DNA of 64,000 nucleotides from an uncultured bacterium (GCA_948684385.1 CAPQCU010000006.1:1-64000), one strand, 5' to 3'; counted from the first letter of the stretch, positions 40,085-51,458 are shown. Made by a program: numbers and translations. The notes: generated by a model from the sequence alone, not told the origin.

Positions 40085-43000
40085 ATGTCGACAGAATATG
40101 CAAAAAGAGTAACTCCAATGGGTATACCTAATACTCGTTTGGATGATTTACCGGATTTAATTGACGTGCAGAAAAAATCATTTGAATGGTTTTTAAAAGA
40201 AGGGCTTAAAGAAGAGTTATTAGCTTTCTCTCCTGTAAAAGACTATACAGGAAGATTAGAACTTCACTTCTTGCCTAACTACACGTTTGATAATGCAAAA
40301 TACACAGTAGAAGAAGCTCGTATCCATGACGCAACTTATGCAAAACAGCTTCGTGTAATGGTAAGACTCGTTAACCGTGACAGCGGTGAAATTAAAGAAC
40401 AGGAAGTTTACATCGGTGATATTCCTACAATGACTGACAAGGGTACTTTTATTGTTAATGGTGCTGAACGTGTTATTGTTTCACAAATTGTTCGTTCACC
40501 GGGTGTTTACTTCAAAAGAGAAATCTCTCCGACCGGTAAGAGATTGTATAATGCTACAATGATTCCTAACCGCGGGGCATGGTTGAAAATTGAAACAGAT
40601 TCTAACGATATTATTTACGTTAAAATCGATAAAAACAGAAAAATCCTTGCTACAACTTTATTGAAAGCAATGGGTATTACTGTTTCTGAAATGGAATCTT
40701 TATTCACTCACTTTGAATTCTTGAAAAAGACTCTGGATAAAGATACAACAGAAACAACAGACGATGCTTTAATTGATTTGTATAAAAAATTAAGACCGGG
40801 CGACCCTGCTTCTGCTCAAGGCGGACGTCAAATTCTTGAATCAAGATTTTTTGATGATAAGAAATACGATATTGGCCGCGTAGGTCGTTACAAATTAAAC
40901 AAAAAATTGAACTTGAATATTCCTAAGAACCAGAGAACATTAACTGTTCAGGATATCGTAGCTTCAATTGAATACTTAATCAACTTAACTTACGATGAAG
41001 GTTCTTTGGACGATATTGACCACTTAGGAAACAGAAGAATTCGTTCAGTTGGTGAATTGTTACAGAACCAGTTCAGAGTTGGTCTTTCAAGAATTGAAAG
41101 AATTGTTAAAGAAAGAATGACTCTTCAGGATTCTGAAACTTTAACTCCGCTGAACTTATTGAACACAAAACCTTTAGTTGCTTCATTGAAAGAATTCTTC
41201 GGTTCTTCTCAGTTATCACAGTTCATGGACCAGATTAACCCGTTAGCTGAGCTTACTCACAAGAGACGTATTTCAGCTCTTGGACCTGGCGGTTTGCAGA
41301 GAGAAAGAGCTGGATTTGCTGTTCGTGACATCCACCCTTCTCACTACGGTCGTATTTGTCCGATTGAAACTCCGGAAGGTCCGAACGCAGGTTTGATTGG
41401 TTCATTGGCTACTCACGCAAGAGTTAATGATTATGGTTTCATTGAATCACCGTTCTTTGTTGTAAAAGACGGAGTTGTAACAGACGAAGTTGTTTATATG
41501 ACAGCTGACGAAGATGAAAACTACAGATGTGCTCCTGCAGACGTTCAATTGAACCCTGACAACACATTTAAAGACGCTCAAATTCCTGTTCGTTACAGAT
41601 CAGAATTCATTATGAGTGATGCTTCTAAAGCTGACTATATGGGTGTCTGCCCTATTCAGATTATCTCAGTTGCGACATCTATGATTCCGTTTATTGAACA
41701 CGATGACGCAAACCGTGCATTGATGGGATCAAACATGCAACGTCAGTCAGTTCCTCTTCTAATTACTGAAAGACCGGTTGTTGGTACAGGCATGGAAAGA
41801 AGAGTTGCAAAAGACTCAGGTATGGTAGTTTGTGCTAAAGTTGACGGTGTTGTTGAAAGAGTTGTCGGTGAAGAAATTATCATCAGAGACGTAAACGGTA
41901 AACAGCATTTACACACTTTGATGAAATATGTTCGTTCTAACCAGGACACCTGTATTAATCAGAAACCGATTGTACACGAAGGAGACAAAGTTCAGGCAGG
42001 TGATGTAATCGCAGACGGTGCATCTACAAGCTGCGGTGAGCTTTCAATCGGTAAAAACATTCTGGTAGCTTACATGCCTTGGGAAGGGTTCAACTTCGAA
42101 GATGCTATCTTGCTTTCTGAAAGATGCGTACATGATGATATCTTTACATCAGTTCACATTGAAAAATTAGAAATAGATGCACGTCAAACTAAGCTTGGAC
42201 CTGAAGAAATTACAAGAGAAATTCCTAACGTATCAGAAGAAGCTTTGAGACACTTAGACGAACGCGGTATTGTTCGTATCGGTGCAAGAGTTTACGCTGA
42301 TGATATTCTTGTTGGTAAAGTTACTCCAAAAGGTGAAAGCGAACATCCGCCTGAAGAAAAACTTTTGAGAGCAATCTTTGCTGAAAAAGCAAGAGATGTT
42401 AAAGATAATTCACTAAGAGTTCCTCACGGTGAAGGCGGTAGAGTACTTGACGTTAAAGTATTTGACAGAGAAAAAGGTGATGAATTGCCGCCTGGAGCAA
42501 ATACTGTAATCAGAGTTTACATTGCTCAAAAACGTAAAGTATCTGTTGGTGATAAACTTTCAGGTCGTCACGGTAACAAGGGTATTGTTTCAAGAATTCT
42601 TCCAAAAGAAGATATGCCATTCTTGCCAGACGGTACTCCGGTTGATATCGTGTTGAACCCACTTGGTGTTCCTTCCCGTATGAACGTAGGTCAAACTTAT
42701 GAATGCTTATTAGGTTTAGCTGCTTACTTAACAGGTGACCATTACGAAGCTCCGTCATTTGATGAAAGATATGGTGATAATCAGTCTGAAATCGCAACAA
42801 GAGCTGAGTTGGTTCGCGGTATTAAAGAATCAGGATGCGACTGGGTAAGAGAAGACGGTAAGGTTTACTTAATCGATGGTAGAACAGGTGAACCGTTTGA
42901 TGAACCTATTGCAGTTGGTTTATCTTATATCTTGAAACTTGTTCACTTGGTTGATGATAAAATCCACGCACGTTCAACTGGTCCTTACTCATTAGTAACA

Positions 43001-43399
43001 CAGCAGCCTCTCGGCGGTAAGGCACAGTTCGGAGGACAAAGATTCGGTGAAATGGAAGTTTGGGCATTGGAAGCTTACGGTGCTGCTTATACTCTGCAAG
43101 AAATGTTAACAATCAAATCAGATGATGTTAATGGTCGTAACAGAGCTTATGAAGCAATCGTTAAGGGTGACAATATTCCAAGACCTGGTATTCCTGAATC
43201 ATTTAAGGTACTTGTAAGAGAATTGCAAAGTATCGGTTTAGATATTACAGTTGCTAAGAAAAACGGTGTAGAAGTTGACTTGATGTCTGATATGGACGAT
43301 TTGCGCAAAGCAGCGCCAAAAAGAACTTTATCAGATATTGATTCAGAGTTGTTAAACATTAACTTCTTTGACACTTCTGCTACACTGGGTGAAATATAA
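40085..43399 (+). CDS. rpoB: RNA polymerase beta subunit
   Basis: A 1104-residue beta subunit, short as in cyanobacteria. Landmarks: the rifampicin region [20 protein letters not shown] and [40 protein letters not shown], and near the C-terminus [31 protein letters not shown] precedes the ATG. No rplK-rplA-rplJ-rplL genes lie upstream; instead rpoB has its own intergenic region with paired TGTAAA boxes. rpoC1 follows after 12 bp. Confidence 0.98.
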   Translation: MSTEYAKRVTPMGIPNTRLDDLPDLIDVQKKSFEWFLKEGLKEELLAFSPVKDYTGRLELHFLPNYTFDNAKYTVEEARIHDATYAKQLRVMVRLVNRDSGEIKEQEVYIGDIPTMTDKGTFIVNGAERVIVSQIVRSPGVYFKREISPTGKRLYNATMIPNRGAWLKIETDSNDIIYVKIDKNRKILATTLLKAMGITVSEMESLFTHFEFLKKTLDKDTTETTDDALIDLYKKLRPGDPASAQGGRQILESRFFDDKKYDIGRVGRYKLNKKLNLNIPKNQRTLTVQDIVASIEYLINLTYDEGSLDDIDHLGNRRIRSVGELLQNQFRVGLSRIERIVKERMTLQDSETLTPLNLLNTKPLVASLKEFFGSSQLSQFMDQINPLAELTHKRRISALGPGGLQRERAGFAVRDIHPSHYGRICPIETPEGPNAGLIGSLATHARVNDYGFIESPFFVVKDGVVTDEVVYMTADEDENYRCAPADVQLNPDNTFKDAQIPVRYRSEFIMSDASKADYMGVCPIQIISVATSMIPFIEHDDANRALMGSNMQRQSVPLLITERPVVGTGMERRVAKDSGMVVCAKVDGVVERVVGEEIIIRDVNGKQHLHTLMKYVRSNQDTCINQKPIVHEGDKVQAGDVIADGASTSCGELSIGKNILVAYMPWEGFNFEDAILLSERCVHDDIFTSVHIEKLEIDARQTKLGPEEITREIPNVSEEALRHLDERGIVRIGARVYADDILVGKVTPKGESEHPPEEKLLRAIFAEKARDVKDNSLRVPHGEGGRVLDVKVFDREKGDELPPGANTVIRVYIAQKRKVSVGDKLSGRHGNKGIVSRILPKEDMPFLPDGTPVDIVLNPLGVPSRMNVGQTYECLLGLAAYLTGDHYEAPSFDERYGDNQSEIATRAELVRGIKESGCDWVREDGKVYLIDGRTGEPFDEPIAVGLSYILKLVHLVDDKIHARSTGPYSLVTQQPLGGKAQFGGQRFGEMEVWALEAYGAAYTLQEMLTIKSDDVNGRNRAYEAIVKGDNIPRPGIPESFKVLVRELQSIGLDITVAKKNGVEVDLMSDMDDLRKAAPKRTLSDIDSELLNINFFDTSATLGEI

Positions 43400-43411
43400 G
43401 GAGATAGAAAA

Positions 43412-45121
43412 TTGTCTACAAGTATTGATTATTTTGATTATATACGCATAAGCATCGCTTCACCTGAAAGAATTTTGAAGTGGTCTTACGGCGAGGTTAC
43501 AAAACCGGAAACAATTAACTATAGAACTTTAAAACCTGAAAGAGACGGTTTGTTCTGCGAAAGAATTTTTGGACCTACAAAGGACTGGGAATGCTATTGC
43601 GGAAAATACAAAAGAGTTCGTCATAAAGGTATCATCTGCGAAAGATGCGGTGTTGAAGTTACAGATTCTAAAGTAAGACGTCACAGAATGGGACACATCA
43701 AGCTTGCAGCTCCTGTTTCTCATATCTGGTTCTTAAAAGGTATTCCTTCTTACTTAGGTTTGCTTCTTGATATGACTTTGAAAGACTTGGAACAGGTAAT
43801 CTATTTCAACAATTACGTTGTAATCGACCCTGCAGATAGTCCATTCAAAAAATTCCAGCTTCTATCTGAAGAAGAATACGAAGACTTCATTATGGAAAAT
43901 GAAGAATCTAAACTAGAAGTTGGTATCGGTGCGGAAGCTATTAAGAAGTTATTAGGTGAAATCAATGTTGTTGAGCTTGCTGATGAAATCAGAACCGAGC
44001 TTGCCGGCGGTGTAAATTCAGTTCAAAGAAAAGGTAAGTTAATTAAGAGATTGAGATTACTTGATTCTTTAATTTCATCCGAAACTGACCCGACATGGAT
44101 GGTTATGGATGTACTTCCTGTAACTCCTCCTGATTTAAGACCAATGGTTCAATTGGACGGCGGTAGATTTGCTACTTCTGATTTGAACGATTTATACAGA
44201 AGAGTTATCAACAGAAACAACCGTTTACAGAGACTTCTTGAAATGGGTGCTCCTGAAATTATCGTAAGAAACGAAAAACGTATGCTTCAGGAAGCTGTAG
44301 ATGCTCTTATTGATAATGGCAGACGCGGAAGAACTGTTGTCGGACCGAATAACAGAGCACTAAAATCATTGTCTAACATTATTGAAGGTAAACAAGGTCG
44401 TTTCCGTCAAAACTTGTTAGGTAAACGTGTTGACTACTCCGGTCGTTCAGTTATCGTAGTTGGTCCTAAATTGAAATTGAACCAGTGCGGTTTACCGAAA
44501 GAAATGGCAATTGAATTATTCAAGCCATTTGTTGTTAATAAATTAATTGAAAGAGGATTTGTACAAAATATCAAATCAGCTAAGAAAATGATTGAAAGAT
44601 CTGATGCGAAAGTTTGGGATATTTTGGAAGAAATCATTGACGGACATCCGGTAATGCTTAACCGTGCACCGACCCTTCACAGACTTGGTATTCAGGCATT
44701 TGAACCAAAATTAGTAGAAGGTCGTGCAATTCAGCTTCACCCGCTTGTATGTACAGCGTTCAACGCCGACTTCGACGGTGACCAGATGGCTGTTCACGTT
44801 CCGCTTTCAATCGAAGCTCAAACAGAAGCAAGAATGCTTATGTTGGCTACAAATAATATTTTGGCTCCGGCTAACGGTAAGCCAATCATCACTCACTCAC
44901 AAGATATGGTTCTCGGTCTTTATTACTTAACAATATTGAAGAACCCTGAACAGGAAGTGAAAGGATATTTCTATAACTTTGCAGATGCAATTTCAGCTCT
45001 GGAAGCTAAGATTATTACTCTTCACGATAAGATTGTGGTACGTGATGAAAAAGGCAAGAGAATAGAAACTACTGTCGGTAGAATTATATTCAACGAAGCT
45101 GTTAGAAAAGCATTAGCTTAG
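43412..45121 (+). CDS. rpoC1: RNA polymerase gamma subunit (RpoC1, N-terminal part of beta')
   Basis: A 569-residue protein equal to the N-terminal part of bacterial beta', beginning at TTG with AAGGAG eight bases upstream. It has the zinc-binding domain ([20 protein letters not shown]), the clamp/rudder region ([20 protein letters not shown]) and the catalytic NADFDGD at residues 451-457. The split after this region is a synapomorphy of Cyanobacteria and their sister clades. Slightly shorter than typical cyanobacterial RpoC1 (about 620-630). Confidence 0.97.
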   Translation: MSTSIDYFDYIRISIASPERILKWSYGEVTKPETINYRTLKPERDGLFCERIFGPTKDWECYCGKYKRVRHKGIICERCGVEVTDSKVRRHRMGHIKLAAPVSHIWFLKGIPSYLGLLLDMTLKDLEQVIYFNNYVVIDPADSPFKKFQLLSEEEYEDFIMENEESKLEVGIGAEAIKKLLGEINVVELADEIRTELAGGVNSVQRKGKLIKRLRLLDSLISSETDPTWMVMDVLPVTPPDLRPMVQLDGGRFATSDLNDLYRRVINRNNRLQRLLEMGAPEIIVRNEKRMLQEAVDALIDNGRRGRTVVGPNNRALKSLSNIIEGKQGRFRQNLLGKRVDYSGRSVIVVGPKLKLNQCGLPKEMAIELFKPFVVNKLIERGFVQNIKSAKKMIERSDAKVWDILEEIIDGHPVMLNRAPTLHRLGIQAFEPKLVEGRAIQLHPLVCTAFNADFDGDQMAVHVPLSIEAQTEARMLMLATNNILAPANGKPIITHSQDMVLGLYYLTILKNPEQEVKGYFYNFADAISALEAKIITLHDKIVVRDEKGKRIETTVGRIIFNEAVRKALA

Positions 45122-45158
45122 GGTTAAACTAAAAAGAGAAATTGAGGAAAATATAAAG

Positions 45159-48100
45159 ATGGAAAATACTTATACACATGCAAAAACTCAATCCTTAGAT
45201 TTTATCAACAAACAAATGGATAAAAAAGGTTTGAATAAACTGCTTGCTCAGATTTATCTTGAATTCGGCGGAGCTAAAACTGCAGAACTTGCGGATACTC
45301 TTAAGAACTTAGGATACAGATACGCAACAAAGTCAGGCGTAACAATTTCTATCGCTGACCTTACAGTTCCTGATTCAAAACAAGAATTGTTAAAAGAAGC
45401 TGAGCAGGAAATTGAAAAATCTACAAACAGATACTTGAAAGGTGAAATTACAGAAGTTGAAAGATATACAAAGGTTATTGATACCTGGTCTGAAACAACA
45501 GCAAAACTTACAGAACAGGTTGTTGAAAATTTTGACAGATTAAACCCTGTATACATGATGGCATTCTCCGGTGCGAGAGGTAACTTATCTCAGGTATCAC
45601 AGCTGGTTGGTATGAGAGGTTTGATGGCAGACGCGCAAGGACAGATTATCGACTTGCCGATTACATCAAACTTTAAAGAAGGCTTGTCTGTAACAGAGTA
45701 CATCATTTCATCTTACGGTGCAAGAAAAGGTCTTGTAGATACAGCGTTAAAAACAGCTGACTCAGGTTATTTGACAAGACGTCTTGTTGACGTTGCTCAA
45801 GATGTTATCATTCGTGATACTGATTGCGGCGGTGACAAATATATCAATATGAAGCCTATTTGTGACGGAGACAATATTATCGTTCCGCTTATCGACAGAT
45901 TACTTGGCAGAACTGTTGCTGAAGATGTGTTTGATACAGACGGTAAAACATTGCTTGTTGCAAAAGATACTACAATGGATAGAAACGATATCAAGAAGAT
46001 TTCACACTTGAACTTACAAGAGTTAAAAGTTCGTTCAGGTTTGACTTGCGGTCTTGAATACGGTGTTTGCCAGAAATGTTATGGCTGGGCAATGACGACC
46101 CAAAAACTTGTTGACGTTGGTGAAGCGATTGGTATTATTGCAGCTCAGTCAATCGGTGAACCTGGTACACAGTTAACAATGAGAACATTCCACACAGGCG
46201 GTGCGGTTGGTGTAAAAGAAGCTACAAAAGAAATTCACGCTAACGAAGCAGGTACTGTTGAGTCTAAGCTTAAAACAAGAGAGCTTAGAACACGTCACGG
46301 GGATGTAGTAAGAGTGTCTATCTATGAAGCTGATATAGAAGTGAAAGGTTCTAAAAAATCTACTTCTTACCATATTCCTGCAGGTGCAACAGTATTCTTT
46401 GAAGATGGTATGAAAGTTGAAAAGAACTTTAAACTTGCAGAATTTAGACCTTCATCAAATGATGCTGGTCGTTTGACAGAAAAAGCTACAAAAGATATTA
46501 ACGCTGATATGTCAGGTATGGTACTTTTTGAAGACTTTGTTGCTGATGAAAAGAAAGACAGACAGGGTAACATTTCAAGAACTGCAAACAAAAACGGTAT
46601 CGTTTGGATTATCGGCGGTGATGTATACAACTTACCTGGTGGTTCAAAAGTTCTTGTATCTGATGAACAAAAAGTTAAAGCAGGTGATAGGCTTGCTGAA
46701 ACATTAATGATTTCTGAGCACGGCGGTGAAGTTCGTTATGCAGAAGACTTAGTTGTAGAAGCAGTTAAGTCAGGTAAAAATACAATTAACAAAATTGTTC
46801 AAGGTAAAGAAATTACAATTGTAATCGCTTCTTTAACTCCTGCAAACGCAACTTTTGAACAGACTAAAAAAGAACAATTATGGACTGTTAAAAATTCAGG
46901 TGAAAAATATATCGTTAAAGCTCCAATTGATACAACTGTTGAAAACGGTATGATTATCGCTGAGCTTGTTGATGATGAATGTTCAGTATCTTCATCAGGT
47001 GAAATCAAATATGTTGATATTGAAGTTGATGATAACCAAATAGTAACAACACCGGGGCACATTGTATTTGTACCTGAAGAAGTTCACCAGATTAACAAAG
47101 ATTCTTCTTTAAAAATGGTTGATAACGGTACTTTTGTTACAGCAGGTACTGAAGTTGTTAAAGATGTTTACTGCCATATCGACGGTATTGTAGAATTTAA
47201 AGAATTCAATGAAGTTATTCATGAAGTTACAATCAGACCTGGTGAAGTTCATACTTTAGCAAATATTTCAGAACTTAAGGTTGAAGAAGGCGCTGTCGTT
47301 GAAGCTGGTACTACAATCGCTAAAGGTATCAAAGCTAAAGAAACTTCTATTGTAACAGTTATGGAAATGGATTTTGATGATTTAGATATCGATGATTTGG
47401 ATGAAGAAATTGATACAACTTCTTTAGAAGAAGAATCATTGGAAGATAAACCTGTTCAAATTCTTGTAAGACCTGTACAGCCTATGTTTATTGAACCAAA
47501 AGATGTTTCAATCGGATTTGATACAACTGATGCTTTAATTAACATTGTTCCTGTAACTCAGCTGCAATACAAAGATGGCGCAAGAGTAAGAAACTTAGAT
47601 GGTGCAACTTTAACAAGAACATCTTTAGTACTTCAAATGCAGGGTTACTTGTCACATCTTAAAGGTTTGGTAGAACTTGATGAAAAAGGCGAATTAAAGA
47701 TTGTTGTACTAGAAACATTAATCGTTCGTCGTGAATTAGAAGGTAATTCTAAGATGAATAGTTCTTTACAGACTGAATTGCTTGTTGAAAACGGTCAGGT
47801 AATTGCCCCTAAAACTCCGATTGCAAAAACAGAAGTTCTTGCATTAAATGACGGTGTTGCATCAATTAAGGGTGATGTTGGTGAATCAAGAAGATTACTA
47901 TTGAATTGCTCAAACTTTGAAACAGTAATTGCAACAAAATCAAAACCGTCTGTTAAGAAAGGTGACTTTATCAAACTTGATACTGTTGTTGCAGAATCTG
48001 GTGAAGCAGCTACTGTTTCAGGTAAGATTGTTGATGTATCAGCAAAATCTGTTACTATAAGAAACGGTCGTCCTTACTTAATCAGCCCTGGTACTATGTT

Positions 48101-49016
48101 ACAGGTTGAAGAAGGTTCGCTTGTACTTAGAGGCGATATGCTTGCAACACTGGTATTTGAAAGAGAAAAAACTGGTGATATCGTTCAAGGTCTTCCGAGA
48201 GTTGAAGAGCTTCTTGAAGCAAGAAAACCAAAAGATTGTGCTATTTTAGCAGAAACTGACGGTGTTGCTGAAATAGAAATAGAAGATGATGTTCCAAGAT
48301 TGTTTTTGGCTACAGAAGGCGGAAGCAGAACTGAAATCAAGTTTGCAATTGATGCAAGTATTGTTGTTCAGAACAAGCAAAAGATTAAGAAAGGTCAGCC
48401 TTTAACAAGCGGTCCTCTTAATCCGCACGATGTAATCAGACTTTGCGGACCGGAAGAAGCTCAGCAGTATCTGGTTGACGAAGTTCAACGTGTATACCGT
48501 TCACAAGGTGTAGAAATTGCGGATAAACACATTGAAATCATCGTTCGTCAGATGACTAAGAAAGTTAGAGTAGTCGACTCAGGTGATACAAACTTGTTAC
48601 CTGGTGAATTGGTTGAAATGCAGACTTTCGAAAATGAAAATAAGGCTGTAGCTGAACATGGAGGTCAGGAAGCAACTTGTGAATACATGTTACTTGGCAT
48701 TACAAAAGCTTCATTGAACACAGAAAGCTTCATTTCAGCAGCTTCATTCCAGGAAACAACAAGAATCTTAACAGAAGCAGCTGTTGACGGTAAGAAGGAC
48801 TTATTGAGAGGTTTGAAAGAAAACGTTATCATTGGTCGTTTGATACCGGCAGGTACAGGCTTCCATCACTTATCTAATGCAAATGAAGAACGTGATAGAG
48901 AAGCTCAAAAACGTGCAGCTCAGAGAAATCAGGCAAGAAAACCTGCTGCAATTTTGGAAGAAATTGAAGGTATGTTTGGTGCTCCTGAAATAACAGAAGC
49001 TTCTGAAGAAGAATAA
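45159..49016 (+). CDS. rpoC2: RNA polymerase beta' subunit (RpoC2) with large trigger-loop insertion
   Basis: A 1285-residue protein equal to the C-terminal part of beta'. The bridge helix region (MAFSGARGNLSQVSQLVGMR) and the Cys cluster (TDCGG near 224; CGLEYGVCQKC near 297-307) are present. The trigger loop starts at AAQSIGEPGTQLTMRTFHTG and is interrupted from about residue 345 to 1005, resuming at GLPRVEELLEARKPK. That insertion of about 660 residues, mostly beta-rich, corresponds to SI3 of cyanobacteria. A GAGGAAA ribosome-binding site and its own ATG 38 bp after rpoC1 show a true split gene, not a frameshift. The protein ends with an acidic tail; a strong terminator follows. Confidence 0.97.
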   Translation: MENTYTHAKTQSLDFINKQMDKKGLNKLLAQIYLEFGGAKTAELADTLKNLGYRYATKSGVTISIADLTVPDSKQELLKEAEQEIEKSTNRYLKGEITEVERYTKVIDTWSETTAKLTEQVVENFDRLNPVYMMAFSGARGNLSQVSQLVGMRGLMADAQGQIIDLPITSNFKEGLSVTEYIISSYGARKGLVDTALKTADSGYLTRRLVDVAQDVIIRDTDCGGDKYINMKPICDGDNIIVPLIDRLLGRTVAEDVFDTDGKTLLVAKDTTMDRNDIKKISHLNLQELKVRSGLTCGLEYGVCQKCYGWAMTTQKLVDVGEAIGIIAAQSIGEPGTQLTMRTFHTGGAVGVKEATKEIHANEAGTVESKLKTRELRTRHGDVVRVSIYEADIEVKGSKKSTSYHIPAGATVFFEDGMKVEKNFKLAEFRPSSNDAGRLTEKATKDINADMSGMVLFEDFVADEKKDRQGNISRTANKNGIVWIIGGDVYNLPGGSKVLVSDEQKVKAGDRLAETLMISEHGGEVRYAEDLVVEAVKSGKNTINKIVQGKEITIVIASLTPANATFEQTKKEQLWTVKNSGEKYIVKAPIDTTVENGMIIAELVDDECSVSSSGEIKYVDIEVDDNQIVTTPGHIVFVPEEVHQINKDSSLKMVDNGTFVTAGTEVVKDVYCHIDGIVEFKEFNEVIHEVTIRPGEVHTLANISELKVEEGAVVEAGTTIAKGIKAKETSIVTVMEMDFDDLDIDDLDEEIDTTSLEEESLEDKPVQILVRPVQPMFIEPKDVSIGFDTTDALINIVPVTQLQYKDGARVRNLDGATLTRTSLVLQMQGYLSHLKGLVELDEKGELKIVVLETLIVRRELEGNSKMNSSLQTELLVENGQVIAPKTPIAKTEVLALNDGVASIKGDVGESRRLLLNCSNFETVIATKSKPSVKKGDFIKLDTVVAESGEAATVSGKIVDVSAKSVTIRNGRPYLISPGTMLQVEEGSLVLRGDMLATLVFEREKTGDIVQGLPRVEELLEARKPKDCAILAETDGVAEIEIEDDVPRLFLATEGGSRTEIKFAIDASIVVQNKQKIKKGQPLTSGPLNPHDVIRLCGPEEAQQYLVDEVQRVYRSQGVEIADKHIEIIVRQMTKKVRVVDSGDTNLLPGELVEMQTFENENKAVAEHGGQEATCEYMLLGITKASLNTESFISAASFQETTRILTEAAVDGKKDLLRGLKENVIIGRLIPAGTGFHHLSNANEERDREAQKRAAQRNQARKPAAILEEIEGMFGAPEITEASEEE

Positions 49017-49048
49017 AAAAATAACAGTTATATTTTTACTGAAAGCAG

Positions 49049-49078
49049 CGCGGGGTAAAAGCCCCGCGTTTGTTTTTT
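49049..49078 (+). terminator. intrinsic terminator of the rpoBC operon
   Basis: CGCGGGG-TAAAAG-CCCCGCG (49049-49068), a 7-bp GC stem followed by TTTGTTTTTT. The left arm and loop also read GGGGTAAA, like the dispersed repeat. Confidence 0.92.
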
Positions 49079-49089
49079 CTTTATCTTTA

Positions 49090-49111
49090 CATTTACCCCT
49101 GTTTGTAGTAG
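49090..49111 (-). repeat. GGGGTAAATG repeat, minus orientation
   Basis: Minus strand GGGGTAAATG (49099-49090) preceded by CTACTACAAAC (49111-49101). This matches the junction between the tandem copies at 27838-27932, where TACAAAT...GCG precedes the next GGGGTAAATG. Confidence 0.45.
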
Positions 49112-49150
49112 TTTAGTAGGGTGAATAGTAGTAGAAATGAGGATTTATAA

Positions 49151-50443
49151 ATGAAAACAACTATTGAGAGACAACCGGAAAATATCGTTAAGGTTGATAT
49201 TGAAGTTCCGGCTAAAGATGCTGTAAATTATTACAATAATGCTGCTAAAAGATTGGCGCAGTATGTAAATATTCCTGGTTTTAGAAAAGGAAAAGCTCCA
49301 AGAAACATTGTTGAACAAAATATTGGTGAAGAAAGAATTAAACACGAAGCTTTAGAAAATGCTTTACCAAAGATTTTTTCAGAAGTTATTAAAGAAAATG
49401 AATTGGATGTTGTTGCTCAGCCTTATGTTGAGTCTTATGATTATAAAATCGGTGAAGATTTGAAAATTGTTGCAAAAATAGAGCTCAGACCTGAAGTTAC
49501 TCTTGGTGAATACAAAGGTTTAACTCTTGAAATCGATGCTTACAAAACTCCTGAAGATGCTATGCAAAAATCTATTGACGGACTTCTTGAACAGCACGCT
49601 TCAACTCTTGTTGTTACTGACAGAAAAACTCAAAATGCTGATACTATTGTATTTGATTTTGAAGGTTTCTCTAATGGTGAAAAGATTGAACACGGTGACG
49701 CTAAGAACTTTACTTTAGATTTAGCAAACTCAAGCTTTATACCAGGTTTTGCTGAACAATTAGTTGACAGACCTTTAGGTGAAGAGTTTGAAATCAATGT
49801 TACTTTCCCTGAAGAATATCACGAAAAGAAATTAGCAGGTCAACCGGCTGTATTTAAGTGCAAAATCAATGAAATTAGAACAAAAGTTATGCCTGAATTG
49901 ACAGACGAATTTGTTCAAAAAGTCGGACCTTTCAAGACCGTTGATGAGTTGAAAGCTGATATTCAAAAATATTTAGATCAACAGAAAGAAGATATTGACA
50001 GAACTAACTCTGAAAAGGCTATTTTTGAAAAAGTAACTTCTGAAGCTAAAGTTGAAATTCAGCAGTCAATGATTGATAGAGAAGCTGACCAATTAGTTGA
50101 AGAGTACAAACAAAAATTAGGTATGCAAGGTTTTTCTTGGGAACAAGCTGTAGAAGCTCAAGGTTATGATCATATTATGAACAGCTTAAAGGAAGATGCA
50201 GCTGTCAGAGTTAAAAATTCTTTAGTTATTGATCAGATTGCTAAAGTTGAAAATATTGTTGTTTCTCAAGCAGAATTTGGTGCAAAACTTTCTGAAATCG
50301 GACGTATGTACCAGATTGACACACCTACTATGATTAAGCAATTATCACAAACTCCGGGTGTGTTTAATGCAATTTCTCAGCAGGCTTTGAATGAAAAAGT
50401 AACTCAGTTCTTAGCTGAAAACAACAAAGTTAATTTAAAATAG
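49151..50443 (+). CDS. tig: trigger factor
   Basis: A 430-residue ribosome-bound chaperone and prolyl isomerase. The ribosome-docking signature is GFRKGKAPRNIVEQ (about 38-51). The FKBP-like domain lies at about 150-240 (DTIVFDFEGFSNGEKIEHGD; FIPGFAEQLVDRPLGEEFEI; PEEYHEKKLAGQPAVFKCKI), followed by the helical arms. AATGAGGA precedes the ATG. Its last 14 bases overlap the convergent DUF3326 gene. Confidence 0.96.
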   Translation: MKTTIERQPENIVKVDIEVPAKDAVNYYNNAAKRLAQYVNIPGFRKGKAPRNIVEQNIGEERIKHEALENALPKIFSEVIKENELDVVAQPYVESYDYKIGEDLKIVAKIELRPEVTLGEYKGLTLEIDAYKTPEDAMQKSIDGLLEQHASTLVVTDRKTQNADTIVFDFEGFSNGEKIEHGDAKNFTLDLANSSFIPGFAEQLVDRPLGEEFEINVTFPEEYHEKKLAGQPAVFKCKINEIRTKVMPELTDEFVQKVGPFKTVDELKADIQKYLDQQKEDIDRTNSEKAIFEKVTSEAKVEIQQSMIDREADQLVEEYKQKLGMQGFSWEQAVEAQGYDHIMNSLKEDAAVRVKNSLVIDQIAKVENIVVSQAEFGAKLSEIGRMYQIDTPTMIKQLSQTPGVFNAISQQALNEKVTQFLAENNKVNLK

Positions 50444-51377
50444 TAAATAGTTCTTGATAACTATTAATGCTAATGCAATTATTAGAAAAGATTTCGGGAG
50501 TGACATTAAGTACACTCTCGTTTTCTTTTACAGCGTAAACCGGTTTTCCAAGCTTAAGCATTTCTAAAACGGGAATTCCGCCAAGTGCGTTATAGGGTAT
50601 TATAAGGAAATCAACGTCATTAATGCTAATTTCGCCATTAATTTCAAGTTTTGGGGCGTTGTTTAATCCTAACAAAATGCAGGGCAAAAAAGTCGGTGTT
50701 ATGTATTCTGCCGAGCATCTTTTGTCAACGATTTCAGTTGAAATACTAATATCCGAAAAAGCTGGTGCGTGAGCACAAGGGATTTTAAATTCTTTTGAAA
50801 TATAGTGCGAAATAATAGCTTCAACTCCTCCTACAGGGTCGACTCCTACTCCACCAGCATAATCATCTCCTTGTTCATCAGGAAAATGACAAACGATTGC
50901 GATAGCTTCTGCACCTTTTTCGATAAGTTTTTGAGCAGCTCGTTTCAATGTTTCTAAATTATTTACGTTGCCCATTGAAGCGCCGGATTTGTCAATAAAA
51001 AACTCAACTCCTACTTCTTCATCCGTAATTTCATAAGCACAAATGTCAACACCATAAACAGTTTCAACTGCATTCATTGTATTAATATGTACATTCAAAA
51101 CCGACTTGGAAATTGATTTATCGAAAATAACACCTATTTTATTGTGATTAGCCGGTGTTAAATTGATTTTACGCTTGAAAAATTCATCAAGAGAATATCC
51201 TTCTACGTAAAGCATGTTTTCTGTAATCCCTGAAAAACACGCAGCATTTACAACATTCGGGTTAACAATTAGTTTGAATTTTTCGGAAAATTTGCGTGCC
51301 CAAAAACTTGCATCTCCGGCAAATCCGCCGATAGATGCACCAATACCTGTTGGAACTATAAATGCGCCTGTTTTCAT
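50430..51377 (-). CDS. DUF3326-family protein
   Basis: A 315-residue protein matching the DUF3326 family, widespread in cyanobacteria and of unknown function. Recognisable segments: VPTGIGASIGGFAGDA at the start, NPNVVNAACF, LYVEGYSLDEFF, KSGASMGNVNNLETLKRAA, AIVCHFPDE, GVGVDPVGGVEAIISHYISK, FKIPCAHAPAF and TPTFLPCILLGLNNAP. The GxGAxxGGxxGD start suggests a nucleotide- or phosphate-binding fold. A TATAAT box ends 6 bases before the ATG and there is no ribosome-binding site. Together with ycf23 it is a second cyanobacterium-type gene of unknown role in a non-photosynthetic genome. Confidence 0.85.
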   Translation of the reverse strand: MKTGAFIVPTGIGASIGGFAGDASFWARKFSEKFKLIVNPNVVNAACFSGITENMLYVEGYSLDEFFKRKINLTPANHNKIGVIFDKSISKSVLNVHINTMNAVETVYGVDICAYEITDEEVGVEFFIDKSGASMGNVNNLETLKRAAQKLIEKGAEAIAIVCHFPDEQGDDYAGGVGVDPVGGVEAIISHYISKEFKIPCAHAPAFSDISISTEIVDKRCSAEYITPTFLPCILLGLNNAPKLEINGEISINDVDFLIIPYNALGGIPVLEMLKLGKPVYAVKENESVLNVTPEIFSNNCISINSYQELFTILN

Positions 51378-51383
51378 AAGCTA

Positions 51384-51389
51384 ATTATA
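51384..51389 (-). promoter_or_regulatory. -10 box of leaderless DUF3326 gene
   Basis: TATAAT on the minus strand, 6 bases before the ATG at 51377; a second box TATACT lies just upstream. No good -35 seen. Confidence 0.4.
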
Positions 51390-51458
51390 GTATAATCTTG
51401 CAAAATATTCTACTCTATTGTAAAATTATAAGTATGATTTAAAGGTATATGAGAGTAA

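Noticed and set aside
45121..45159. Possible frameshift splitting rpoC
   Set aside because: rpoC2 has its own ribosome-binding site and ATG, and the split is at the cyanobacterial position, so it is a natural gene split.
49049..49068. Copy of the GGGGTAAATRTA element in the rpoC2 terminator
   Set aside because: Only GGGGTAAA is shared, and it is explained by the GC stem and loop of the terminator.
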